A stretch of 64,000 bases of DNA from Bombus terrestris (Eukaryota > Arthropoda > Insecta > Hymenoptera > Apidae), in contig NW_025963561.1 in the NCBI RefSeq assembly GCF_910591885.1, forward strand, positions 496,001 to 560,000, given 5' to 3'. The notes below the pieces were generated by a model. That model was not told the origin of the DNA. It saw only the letters and a list, made by a program, of their open reading frames with translations, and did no database searches. This document shows positions 12,302-25,844 of the stretch, piece by piece; within the stretch, counting starts at the first letter, position 1, and each line of letters opens with the position of its first letter. The position numbers and the translations under genes are program-made.

Positions 12302-15300
12302 CGTTATACGTCATATAGTGATGCGATATAACGTTATACATCATATTGCGATGCGATATAACTTTATACATTATACCATTATTGTATACAACGTGATACG
12401 TCATAACGTAATAGTATATAACGTTATACGTCATATAGTGATGCAATATATCGTTATATGACCGAAAGAGAGGCAATAAAACGCTATACGTCATATAGTG
12501 GTGCAATATAACGTTATAGGTCCTATAGTGATGGAATATAACGTTATACATTATAACGTAATAGTATATAGCGTTATACATCATAACGTAATAGTATATA
12601 ACGTTATACGTCATAACGTAATAGTATATAACGTTATAGGTCATATAGTAATGCAATATAACGCTAAACGTTACAACGTAATAGTATAAAACATCGTACG
12701 TCATATAGTGTTGCGATATAACGTTATACGTAATAACGTAATAGTATATAACGTTTTACGTCATAACGTAATATTATATAACGTAGTACGTCATATAGTG
12801 GTGCAATATAACGTTATAGGTCTCATAGTGATGGAATATAACGTTATACATTATAACGTAATAGTATATAACGTTATACGTCATAACGTAATAGTATATA
12901 ACGTTATAGGTCATATGGTGGTGCAATATAACGTTATAGGTCTCATAGTGATGGAATATAACGTTATACATTATAACGTAATAGTATATAACGTTCTACG
13001 TCATATAGTGGTGCAATATAACGCTATAGGTCCTATAGTGATGGAATATAACGTTATACATTATAACGTAATACTATGTAACGTTATACGTCATAACGTA
13101 ATAGTATATAACGTTATACGTCATAACGTAATAGTATATAACGTTATGCGTCATATAGTAATGCAATATAACGCTAAACGTTATAACGTAATAGTATAAA
13201 ACATCGCACGTCATATAGTGATGCGATATAACGTTATAGGTCCTATAGTGATGGAATATAACGTTATAGTATAAAACGTAATAATACATAACGTTATACG
13301 TCATATAGTGGTGCAATATAACGTTATAGGCCTTATAGTGATGGAATATAACGTTATACATTATAACGTAATAGTATATAACGTTATACGTCATAACGTA
13401 ATAGTATATAACGTTATAGGCCTTATAATGATGGAATATAACGTTATACATTATAACGTAATAGTATATAACGTTATACGTCATAACGTAATAGTACATA
13501 ACGTTACACGTCATAAAGTAATAGTATATAACGTTATACGTCATATAGGGGTGCAATATAACGTTATAGGCCTTATAATGATGGCATATAACGTTATACA
13601 TTATAACGTAATGGTATATAACGTTTTACGTCATAACGTAATAGTATATAACGTTATACGTCATAACGTAATAGTATATAACGTTATAGTTCATATAGTG
13701 GTGGAATATAACGTTATAGGTCTCATAGTGATGGAATATAACGTTATACATTATAACGTAATAGTATATAACGTTATAAGTCATATAGTGGTGCAATATA
13801 ACGTTATAGGTCCTATAGTGATGGAATATAACGGTATACATTATAACGTAATATTATATAACGTTATACATCATAACGTAATAGTATATAACGTTATACG
13901 TCATAACGTAATAGTATATAACGTTATGCATCATATAGTAATGCAATATAACGCTAAACGTTATAACGTAATAGTATAAAACATCGTACGTCATATAGTG
14001 TTGCGATATAACGTTATACGTAATAACGTAATAGTATATAACGTTTTACGTCATAACGTAATAGTATATAACGCTGTACGTCATATAGTGGTGCAATATA
14101 ACGTTATAGGTCTCATAGTGATGGAATATAACGTTATACATTATAACGTAATAGTATATAACGTTATACGTCATAACGTAATAGTACATAACGTTACGCG
14201 TCATAAAGTAATAGTATATAACGTTATACGTCATATAGGGGTGCAATATAACGTTATAGGCCTTATAATGATGGCATATAACGTTATACATTATAACGTA
14301 ATGGTATATAACGTTTTACGTCATAACGTAATAGTATATAACGTTATACGTCATAACGTAATAGTATATAACGTTATACCTCATATTGTGATGCGATATA
14401 ACTTTATACGTTATAAGTTAATTGTATATAACGTGATACGTCATAACGTAATTGTATATAACGCTATACGTCATATAGAGATGCAATATAACGATATACG
14501 CCCTATAGTGATGGAATATAACGTTATACATTATAACGTAATAGTATACAACGTTATACGTTATAACGTAATAGTATATAACGTTATACGTCATAACGTA
14601 ATAGTATATAACGTTATACGTCATATAGAGGTGCAATATAACGTTATAGGTCCTATAGTGATGAAATATAACGTTATACATTATAACGTAATAGTATATA
14701 ACGTTATACGTCATATAGAGGTGCAATATAACGTTATAGGTCGTATAGTGATGGAATATAACGTTATAGAATATAACGTAATAGTATATAACGTTATACC
14801 TTATAACGTAATAGTATATAACGTTTTACGTCATAACGTAATAGTATATAACGTTATACGTCATATAGTGGTGCAATATAAGGTTATAGGTCCTATAGTG
14901 ATGGAATATAACGTTGTACATTATAACGTAATAGTATATAACGTTATACGTCATATAGAGATGCAATATAACGATATACGCCCTATAGTGATGGAATATA
15001 ACGTTATACATTATAACGTAATAGTGTATAAGTTTATACGCCATATAGTGATGCAATATAACGTTATACGTCATATAGTGATGCAATACAACGTTATACC
15101 TTATAACCTAATAGTATATGACGTTATACATTATAACGTAATAGTATATAACGTTATACGTCATAACGTAATAGTATATAACGTTATACGTCATATAGTG
15201 ATGCAATATATCGTTATACGTCATATAGTGAGGAGATTAAACGTTATAGGTCCTATAGTGATGGAATATAACGTTATACATTCTAACGTAATAGCATATA

Positions 15301-16741
15301 ACGTTATACGTCATATTGTGATGCAATATATCGTTATACGTCCTATAGATATGCAATATAACGTTATACCTTATAATCTAATAGTATATGACGTTATACA
15401 TTATAACGTAATAGTATATAACGTTATACGTCATAACGTAATAGTATATAACGTTATACGTCATATAGTGATGCAATATATCGTTATACGACCGAAAGAG
15501 AGGCAATAAAACGTTATACGTCATATAGTGATGCGATATAACGTTATACGTGATAACGTAATAGTATATAATGTTATACGCCATATTGTGATGTAATATA
15601 TCGTTATACGGCCTATAGTTATGCAATACAACGTTATACCTTATAACGTAATAGTATATAACGTTATACGTCATAACGTAATTGTATATAACGTTATACG
15701 TTATAACGTAATAGTATATAACGTTATACGTCATATAGTGGTGCAATATATCGTTATACGTCATATAATGATTCGATATAACGTTATACCATATAACCTA
15801 ATAGTATATAAAGTTATACGACATAACGTAATAGAATATAACGTTATAGGTTATAACGTAATAGCATATAACGTTATACCTCATATTGTGATGCGATATA
15901 ACTTTATACGTTATAACATAATTGTATATAACGTGATACGTCATATAGTGGTGCAATATATCGTTATACGTCATATAATGATGAGATACAACGTTATACC
16001 ATATAACCTAATAGTAAATAACGTTATAAGAAATAAGGTAATAGAATATAACGTTATAAGTTATAACGTAATAGTATATAACGTTATACCTCATATTGTG
16101 ATGCGATATAACTTTATACGTTATAACTTAATTGTATATAACGTGATACGTCATAACGTAACAGTATATAACGCTATACGTCATATAGAGATGCAATATA
16201 ACGCTATACGCCCTATAGTGACGGAATATAACGTTATACATTATAACGTAATAGTATATAACGTTATACGTTATAACGTAATAGCATAAAACGTTATACG
16301 TCATAACGTAATAGTATATAACGTTATAAGTCATATAGTGGTGCAATATAACGTTATAGGTCCTATAGTGATGGATTATAACGTTATACATTATAACGTA
16401 ATAGTATATAACGTTATACGTCATATAGTGGTGCAATATAACGTTATAGGTCGTATAGTGATGGAATATAACGTTATAGAATATAACGTAATAGTATATA
16501 ACGTTATACCTTATAACGTAATAGTATATAACGTTTTACGTCATAACGTAATAGTATATAACGTTATACGTCATATAGTGGTGCAATATAAGGTTATAGG
16601 TCCTATAGTGATGGAATATAACGTTATACATTATAACGTAATAGTATATAACGTTATACGTTATAACGTAATAGTATATAACGTTATACGTTATAACGTA
16701 ATAGTATATAACGTTATACGTCATATAGTGATGCGATATAA

Positions 16742-17071
16742 CGTTATAACATATAACCTAATAGTATATAACGTTATACGACATAACGTAATATAATGTA
16801 ACGTTATAGGTTATAACGTAATAGTATATAACGTTATACGACATATAGTGATGCAGTATATCGTTATACGTCATATAGTGCGGAGATTAAACGTGATAGG
16901 TCCTATAGTGAGGGAATATAACGTTATACATTCTAACGAAATAGCATATAACGTTATACGTCATAACGTAATAGTATATCACCTTATACATCATCTAGTG
17001 ATGCAATATATCGTTAAACGTTTAAACGTAATAGTATAAAACATCGTACGTCATATAGTCATGCGATATAA
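16742..17071. repeat. 330-bp ordered block, copy 3 of 7
   Basis: Same order as the others, with I at 16,862 and the CATCGTACG monomer with TAGTCATG at 17,042. Its partner in the second 7.4-kb segment is at 24,503. Confidence 0.88.
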
Positions 17072-17341
17072 CGTTATACGTCATATAGTGATGCGATATA
17101 ACGTTATACCTCATATTCTGATGCGATATAACTTTATACGTTATACCATTATTGTATACAACGTGATACGTCATAACGTAATAGTATATAACGTTATACG
17201 TCATAACGTAATAGTATATAACGTTATAGGTCATATGGTGGTGCAATATAACGTTATAGGTCCTATAGCGATGGAATATAACGTTATACATTATAACGTA
17301 ATAGTATATAACGTTATACATCATAACGTAATAGTATATAA

Positions 17342-17393
17342 CGTTATAGTATAGTATAGTATAGTATAGTAGTCATAACGTAATAGTATATAA
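17342..17393. repeat. Expanded monomer, 52 bp, with (TATAG)n microsatellite
   Basis: A type A monomer contains five tandem TATAG pentamers plus TAG (about 17,345-17,372), adding 22 bp. The likely source is slippage at the TATAGTATA already present in some monomers. The same expansion is at 25,103, so it predates the 7.4-kb duplication. Confidence 0.95.
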
Positions 17394-18083
17394 CGTTATA
17401 GGTCATATAGTAATGCAATATAACGCTAAACGTTACAACGTAATAGTATAAAACATCGTACGTCATATAGTGTTGCGATATAACGTTATACGTAATAACG
17501 TAATAGTATATAACGTTTTACGTCATAACGTAATATTATATAACGTAGTACGTCATATAGTGGTGCAATATAACGTTATAGGTCTCATAGTGATGGAATA
17601 TAACGTTATACATTATAACGTAATAGTATATAACGTTATACGTCATAACGTAATAGTATATAACGTTATAGGTCATATGGTGGTGCAATATAACGTTATA
17701 GGTCTCATAGTGATGGAATATAACGTTATACATTATAACGTAATAGTATATAACGTTCTACGTCATATAGTGGTGCAATATAACGCTATAGGTCCTATAG
17801 TGATGGAATATAACGTTATACATTATAACGTAATACTATGTAACGTTATACGTCATAACGTAATAGTATATAACGTTATACGTCATAACGTAATAGTATA
17901 TAAAGTTATGCGTCATATAGTAATGCAATATAACGCTAAACGTTATAACGTAATAGTATAAAACATCGCACGTCATATAGTGATGCGATATAACGTTATA
18001 GGTCCTATAGTGATGGAATATAACGTTATACATTATAACGTAATAGTATGTAACGTTATACGTCATAACGTAATAGTATATAA

Positions 18084-18412
18084 TGTTATACGCCATATTG
18101 TGATGCAATATATCGTTATACGGCCTATAGTTATGCAATACAACGTTATATCTTAAACCTAACAGTATATGACTTTATACCTTATAACGTAATAGTATAC
18201 AACATTATACGTCATAACGTAATTGTATATAACGTTATACGTTATAACGTAATAGTATATAACGTTATACGTCATATAGTGGTGCAATATATCGTTATAC
18301 GTCATATAATGATTCGATATAACGTTATACCATATAACCTAATAGTAAATAAAGTTATACGACATATAGTAATAGAATATAACGTTATAGGTTATAACGT
18401 AATAGTATATAA
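18084..18412. repeat. 329-bp spacer between the two 7.4-kb copies
   Basis: It is made of ordinary monomers and resembles 18,623-18,952 (offset about 540 bp), including an ATTCG monomer at 18,293 against 18,833. It therefore looks like a local tandem duplication, not foreign DNA. It contains the 29-bp monomer at 18,144. Confidence 0.75.
18144..18172. repeat. Short monomer, 29 bp (1-bp deletion)
   Basis: The monomer reads TCTTAAACCTAACAG where others have CCTTATAACCTAACAG. It is private to this locus. Confidence 0.9.
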
Positions 18413-19732
18413 CGTTATACCTCATATTGTGATGCGATATACCTTTATACGTTATAACATAATTGTATATAACGTGATACGTCATAACGTAATAGTATAT
18501 AACGTTATACGTCATATAGTGATGCAATATATCGTTATACGACCGAAAGAGAGGCAATAAAACGTTATACGTCATATAGTGATGCGATATAACGTTATAC
18601 GTAATAACGTAATAGTATATTATGTTATACGCCATATTGTGATGCAATATATCGTTATACGGCCTATAGTTATGCAATACAACGTTATACCTTATAACCT
18701 AACAGTATATGACGTTATACCTTATAACGTAATAGTATACAACGTTATACGTCATAACGTAATTGTATATAACGTTATACGTTATAACGTAATAGTATAT
18801 AACGTTATACGTCATATAGTGGTGCAATATATCGTTATACGTCATATAATGATTCGATATAACGTTATACCATATAACCTAATAGTATATAAAGTTATAC
18901 GACATAACGTAATAGAATATAACGTAATAGGTCATAACGTAATAGTATATAACGTTATACCTCATATTGTGATGCGATATAACTTTATACGTTATAACAT
19001 AATTGTATATAACGTGATACGTCATATAGTGGTGCAATATATCGTTATACGTCATATAATGATGCGATATAACGTTATACCATATAACCTAATAGTAAAT
19101 AACGTTATACGAAATAACGTAATAGAATATAACGTTATAAGTTATAACGTAATAGTATATAACGTTATACCTCATATTGTGATGCGATATAACTTTATAC
19201 GTTATAACTTAATTGTATATAACGTGATACGTCATAACGTAATAGTATATAACGCTATACGTCATATAGAGATGCAATATAACGATATACGCCCTATAGT
19301 GATGGAATATAACGTTATACATTATAACGTAATAGTATATAACGTTATACATTATAACGTAATAGTATATAACGTTATACGTCATATAGTGGTGCAATAT
19401 AACGTTATAGGTCGTATAGTGATGGAATATAACGTTATAGAATATAACGTAATAGTATATAACGTTATACCTTATAACGTAATAGTATATAACGTTTTAC
19501 GTCATAACGTAATAGTATATAACGTTATACGTCATATAGTGGTGCAATATAACGTTATAGGTCCTATAGTGATGGAATATAACGTTATACATTATAACGT
19601 AATAGTATATAACGTTATACGTTATAACGTAATAGTATATAACGTTATACGTTATAACGTAATAGTATATAACGTTATACGTTATAACGTAATAGTATAT
19701 AACGTTATACGTCATATAGTGATGCGATATAA

Positions 19733-20062
19733 CGTTATAACATATAACCTAATAGTATATAACGTTATACGACATAACGTAATATAATGTAACGTTATAG
19801 GTTATAACGTAATAGTATATAACGTTATACGACATATAGTGATGCAGTATATCGTTATACGTCATATAGTGCGGAGATTAAACGTGATAGGTCCTATAGT
19901 GAGGGAATATAACGTTATACATTCTAACGAAATAGCATATAACGTTATACGTCATAACGTAATAGTATATCACCTTATACATCATCTAGTGATGCAATAT
20001 ATCGTTAAACGTTAAAACGTAATACTATAAAACATCGTACGTCATATAGTCATGCGATATAA
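19733..20062. repeat. 330-bp ordered block, copy 4 of 7
   Basis: Partner of 11,972-12,301 in the second 7.4-kb segment, with I at 19,853. Confidence 0.88.
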
Positions 20063-23000
20063 CGTTATACGTCATATAGTGATGCGATATAACGTTATAC
20101 ATCATATTGCGATGCGATATAACTTTATACATTATACCATTATTGTATACAACGTGATACGTCATAACGTAATAGTATATAACGTTATACGTCATATAGT
20201 GATGCAATATATCGTTATATGACCGAAAGAGAGGCAATAAAACGCTATACGTCATATAGTGGTGCAATATAACGTTATAGGTCCTATAGTGATGGAATAT
20301 AACGTTATACATTATAACGTAATAGTATATAGCGTTATACATCATAACGTAATAGTATATAACGTTATACGTCATAACGTAATAGTATATAACGTTATAG
20401 GTCATATAGTAATGCAATATAACGCTAAACGTTACAACGTAATAGTATAAAACATCGTACGTCATATAGTGTTGCGATATAACGTTATACGTAATAACGT
20501 AATAGTATATAACGTTTTACGTCATAACGTAATATTATATAACGTAGTACGTCATATAGTGGTGCAATATAACGTTATAGGTCTCATAGTGATGGAATAT
20601 AACGTTATACATTATAACGTAATAGTATATAACGTTATACGTCATAACGTAATAGTATATAACGTTATAGGTCATATGGTGGTGCAATATAACGTTATAG
20701 GTCTCATAGTGATGGAATATAACGTTATACATTATAACGTAATAGTATATAACGTTCTACGTCATATAGTGGTGCAATATAACGCTATAGGTCCTATAGT
20801 GATGGAATATAACGTTATACATTATAACGTAATACTATGTAACGTTATACGTCATAACGTAATAGTATATAACGTTATACGTCATAACGTAATAGTATAT
20901 AACGTTATGCGTCATATAGTAATGCAATATAACGCTAAACGTTATAACGTAATAGTATAAAACATCGCACGTCATATAGTGATGCGATATAACGTTATAG
21001 GTCCTATAGTGATGGAATATAACGTTATAGTATAAAACGTAATAATACATAACGTTATACGTCATATAGTGGTGCAATATAACGTTATAGGCCTTATAGT
21101 GATGGAATATAACGTTATACATTATAACGTAATAGTATATAACGTTATACGTCATAACGTAATAGTATATAACGTTATAGGCCTTATAATGATGGAATAT
21201 AACGTTATACATTATAACGTAATAGTATATAACGTTATACGTCATAACGTAATAGTACATAACGTTACACGTCATAAAGTAATAGTATATAACGTTATAC
21301 GTCATATAGGGGTGCAATATAACGTTATAGGCCTTATAATGATGGCATATAACGTTATACATTATAACGTAATGGTATATAACGTCTTACGTCATAACGT
21401 AATAGTATATAACGTTATACGTCATAACGTAATAGTATATAACGTTATAGTTCATATAGTGGTGGAATATAACGTTATAGGTCTCATAGTGATGGAATAT
21501 AACGTTATACATTATAACGTAATAGTATATAACGTTATAAGTCATATAGTGGTGCAATATAACGTTATAGGTCCTATAGTGATGGAATATAACGGTATAC
21601 ATTATAACGTAATATTATATAACGTTATACATCATAACGTAATAGTATATAACGTTATACGTCATAACGTAATAGTATATAACGTTATGCATCATATAGT
21701 AATGCAATATAACGCTAAACGTTATAACGTAATAGTATAAAACATCGTACGTCATATAGTGTTGCGATATAACGTTATACGTAATAACGTAATAGTATAT
21801 AACGTTTTACGTCATAACGTAATAGTATATAACGCTGTACGTCATATAGTGGTGCAATATAACGTTATAGGTCTCATAGTGATGGAATATAACGTTATAC
21901 ATTATAACGTAATAGTATATAACGTTATACGTCATAACGTAATAGTACATAACGTTACGCGTCATAAAGTAATAGTATATAACGTTATACGTCATATAGG
22001 GGTGCAATATAACGTTATAGGCCTTATAATGATGGCATATAACGTTATACATTATAACGTAATGGTATATAACGTTTTACGTCATAACGTAATAGTATAT
22101 AACGTTATACGTCATAACGTAATAGTATATAACGTTATACCTCATATTGTGATGCGATATAACTTTATACGTTATAAGTTAATTGTATATAACGTGATAC
22201 GTCATAACGTAATTGTATATAACGCTATACGTCATATAGAGATGCAATATAACGATATACGCCCTATAGTGATGGAATATAACGTTATACATTATAACGT
22301 AATAGTATACAACGTTATACGTTATAACGTAATAGTATATAACGTTTTACGTCATAACGTAATAGTATATAACGTTATACGTCATATAGAGGTGCAATAT
22401 AACGTTATAGGTCCTATAGTGATGAAATATAACGTTATACATTATAACGTAATAGTATATAACGTTATACGTCATATAGTGGTGCAATATAACGTTATAG
22501 GTCGTATAGTGATGGAATATAACGTTATAGAATATAACGTAATAGTATATAACGTTATACCTTATAACGTAATAGTATATAACGTTTTACGTCATAACGT
22601 AATAGTATATAACGTTATACGTCATATAGTGGTGCAATATAACGTTATAGGTCCTATAGTGATGGAATATAACGTTGTACATTATAACGTAATAGTATAT
22701 AACGCTATACGTCATATAGAGATGCAATATAACGATATACGACCTATAGTGATCGAATATAACGTTATACATTATAACGTAATAGTGTATAAGTTTATAC
22801 GCCATATAGTGATGCAATATATCGTTATACGTCCTATAGTGATGCAATACAACGTTATACCTTATAACCTAACAGTATATGACGTTATACATTATAACGT
22901 AATAGTATATAACGTTATACGTCATAACGTAATAGTATATAACGTTATACGTCATATAGTGATGCAATATATCGTTATACGTCATATAGTGAGGAGATTA

Positions 23001-24502
23001 AACGTTATAGGTCCTATAGTGATGGAATATAACGTTATACATTCTAACGTAATAGCATATAACGTTATACGTCATATTGTGATGCAATATATCGTTATAC
23101 GTCCTATAGATATGCAATACAACGTTATACCTTATAATCTAACAGTATATGACGTTATACATTATAACGTAATAGTATATAACGTTATACGTCATAACGT
23201 AATAGTATATAACGTTATACGTCATATAGTGATGCAATATATCGTTGTACGACCGAAAGAGAGGCAATAAAACGTTATACGTCATATAGTGATGCGATAT
23301 AACGTTATACGTAATTACGTAATAGTATATAACGTTATACGCCATATTGTGATGCAATATATCGTTATACGTCCTATAGTTATGCAATACAACGTTATAC
23401 CTTATAACGTAATAGTATACAACGTTATACGTCATAACGTAATTGTATATAACGTTATACGTTATAACGTAATAGTATATAACGTTATACGTCATATAGT
23501 GGTGCAATATATCGTTATACGTCATATAATGATTCGATATAACGTTATACCATATAACCTAATAGTATATAAAGTTATACGACATAACGTAATAGAATAT
23601 AACGTTATAGGTTATAACGTAATAGCATATAACGTTATACCTCATATTGTGATGCGATATAACTTTATACGTTATAACATAATTGTATATAACGTGATAC
23701 GTCATATAGTGGTGCAATATATCGTTATACGTCATATAATGATGCGATATAACGTTATACCATATAACCTAATAGTAAATAACGTTATAAGAAATAAGGT
23801 AATAGAATATAACGTTATAAGTTATAACGTAATAGTATATAACGTTATACCTCATATTGTGATGCGATATAACTTTATACGTTATAACTTAATTGTATAT
23901 AACGTGATACGTCATAACGTAACAGTATATAACGCTATACGTCATATAGAGATGCAATATAACGATATACGCCCTATAGTGACGGAATATAACGTTATAC
24001 ATTATAACGTAATAGTATATAACGTTATACGTTATAACGTAATAGTATATAACATTTTACGTCATAACGTAATAGTATATAACGTTATAAGTCATATAGT
24101 GGTGCAATATAACGTTATAGGTCCTATAGTGATGGATTATAACGTTATACATTATAACGTAATAGTATATAACGTTATACGTCATATAGTGGTGCAATAT
24201 AACGTTATAGGTCGTATAGTGATGGAATATAACGTTATAGAATATAACGTAATAGTATATAACGTTATACCTTATAACGTAATAGTATATAACGTTTTAC
24301 GTCATAACGTAATAGTATATAACGTTATACGTCATATAGTGGTGCAATATAAGGTTATAGGTCCTATAGTGATGGAATATAACGTTATACATTATAACGT
24401 AATAGTATATAACGTTATACGTTATAACGTAATAGTATATAACGTTATACGTTATAACGTAATAGTATATAACGTTATACGTCATATAGTGATGCGATAT
24501 AA

Positions 24503-24832
24503 CGTTATAACATATAACCTAATAGTATATAACGTTATACGACATAACGTAATATAATGTAACGTTATAGGTTATAACGTAATAGTATATAACGTTATAC
24601 GACATATAGTGATGCAGTATATCGTTATACGTCATATAGTGCGGAGATTAAACGTGATAGGTCCTATAGTGAGGGAATATAACGTTATACATTCTAACGA
24701 AATAGCATATAACGTTATACGTCATAACGTAATAGTATATCACCTTATACATCATCTAGTGATGCAATATATCGTTAAACGTTAAAACGTAATAGTATAA
24801 AACATCGTACGTCATATAGTCATGCGATATAA
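24503..24832. repeat. 330-bp ordered block, copy 5 of 7
   Basis: Partner of 16,742-17,071, with I at 24,623. The CGTTAAACG monomer reads GTTAAAACG here and GTTTAAACG in the partner. Confidence 0.88.
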
Positions 24833-25102
24833 CGTTATACGTCATATAGTGATGCGATATAACGTTATACCTCATATTCTGATGCGATATAACTTTATAC
24901 GTTATACCATTATTGTATACAACGTGATACGTCATAACGTAATAGTATATAACGTTATACGTCATAACGTAATAGTATATAACGTTATAGGTCATATGGT
25001 GGTGCAATATAACGTTATAGGTCCTATAGCGATGGAATATAACGTTATACATTATAACGTAATAGTATATAACGTTATACATCATAACGTAATAGTATAT
25101 AA

Positions 25103-25154
25103 CGTTATAGTATAGTATAGTATAGTATAGTAGTCATAACGTAATAGTATATAA
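25103..25154. repeat. Expanded monomer, 52 bp, with (TATAG)n microsatellite, second copy
   Basis: Same five TATAG pentamers plus TAG and the same flanks as at 17,342, at the 7,761-bp offset. The repeat number has not changed since duplication, as expected for a recent event. Confidence 0.95.
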
Positions 25155-25844
25155 CGTTATAGGTCATATAGTAATGCAATATAACGCTAAACGTTACAAC
25201 GTAATAGTATAAAACATCGTACGTCATATAGTGTTGCGATATAACGTTATACGTAATAACGTAATAGTATATAACGTTTTACGTCATAACGTAATATTAT
25301 ATAACGTAGTACGTCATATAGTGGTGCAATATAACGTTATAGGTCTCATAGTGATGGAATATAACGTTATACATTATAACGTAATAGTATATAACGTTAT
25401 ACGTCATAACGTAATAGTATATAACGTTATAGGTCATATGGTGGTGCAATATAACGTTATAGGTCTCATAGTGATGGAATATAACGTTATACATTATAAC
25501 GTAATAGTATATAACGTTCTACGTCATATAGTGGTGCAATATAACGCTATAGGTCCTATAGTGATGGAATATAACGTTATACATTATAACGTAATACTAT
25601 GTAACGTTATACGTCATAACGTAATAGTATATAACGTTATACGTCATAACGTAATAGTATATAAAGTTATGCGTCATATAGTAATGCAATATAACGCTAA
25701 ACGTTATAACGTAATAGTATAAAACATCGCACGTCATATAGTGATGCGATATAACGTTATAGGTCCTATAGTGATGGAATATAACGTTATACATTATAAC
25801 GTAATAGTATGTAACGTTATACGTCATAACGTAATAGTATATAA

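Larger units (their letters stand above)
10667..18083. repeat. 7.4-kb large HOR segment, copy 1
   Basis: Aligned with 18,413-25,844 at an offset of 7,746 bp up to 11,626 and 7,761 bp after 11,641. The 15-bp change comes from the half monomer at 11,627. Shared features include H at 10,787, 12,452 and 15,482, the 330-bp blocks at 11,972 and 16,742, the pentanucleotide expansion at 17,342 and the ATTCG blocks. Much of it looks almost identical: from about 12,120 to 13,980 the only difference I noticed is T at 13,625 against C at 21,386. The part after about 14,580 differs at more sites, so divergence is uneven. Confidence 0.9.
18413..25844. repeat. 7.4-kb large HOR segment, copy 2
   Basis: It aligns to 10,667-18,083 as described there. 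Private differences include a full monomer where copy 1 has the 15-bp half monomer, H at 23,243 with CGTTGTACG, and CGTCCTATAG at 22,823 where copy 1 has CGTCATATAG. Homology ends near 25,844, where copy 1 runs into the spacer and copy 2 into further type A monomers. Confidence 0.9.

Noticed and set aside
13998..15509. Long + strand open frame (503 codons), and similar ones such as 21,759-23,270, 23,289-24,557, 18,579-19,787, 10,833-12,026 and 4,540-5,661, as protein genes
   Set aside because: The translation is only the satellite monomer read in frame. There is no codon-use change, no upstream signal, no domain, and stops fall at variant monomers that belong to the repeat. Equally long frames lie on the opposite strand.
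17342..17393. Transposon insertion or target-site duplication at the expanded monomer
   Set aside because: The extra bases are only TATAG pentamers continuous with the monomer. There are no terminal inverted repeats or foreign sequence.
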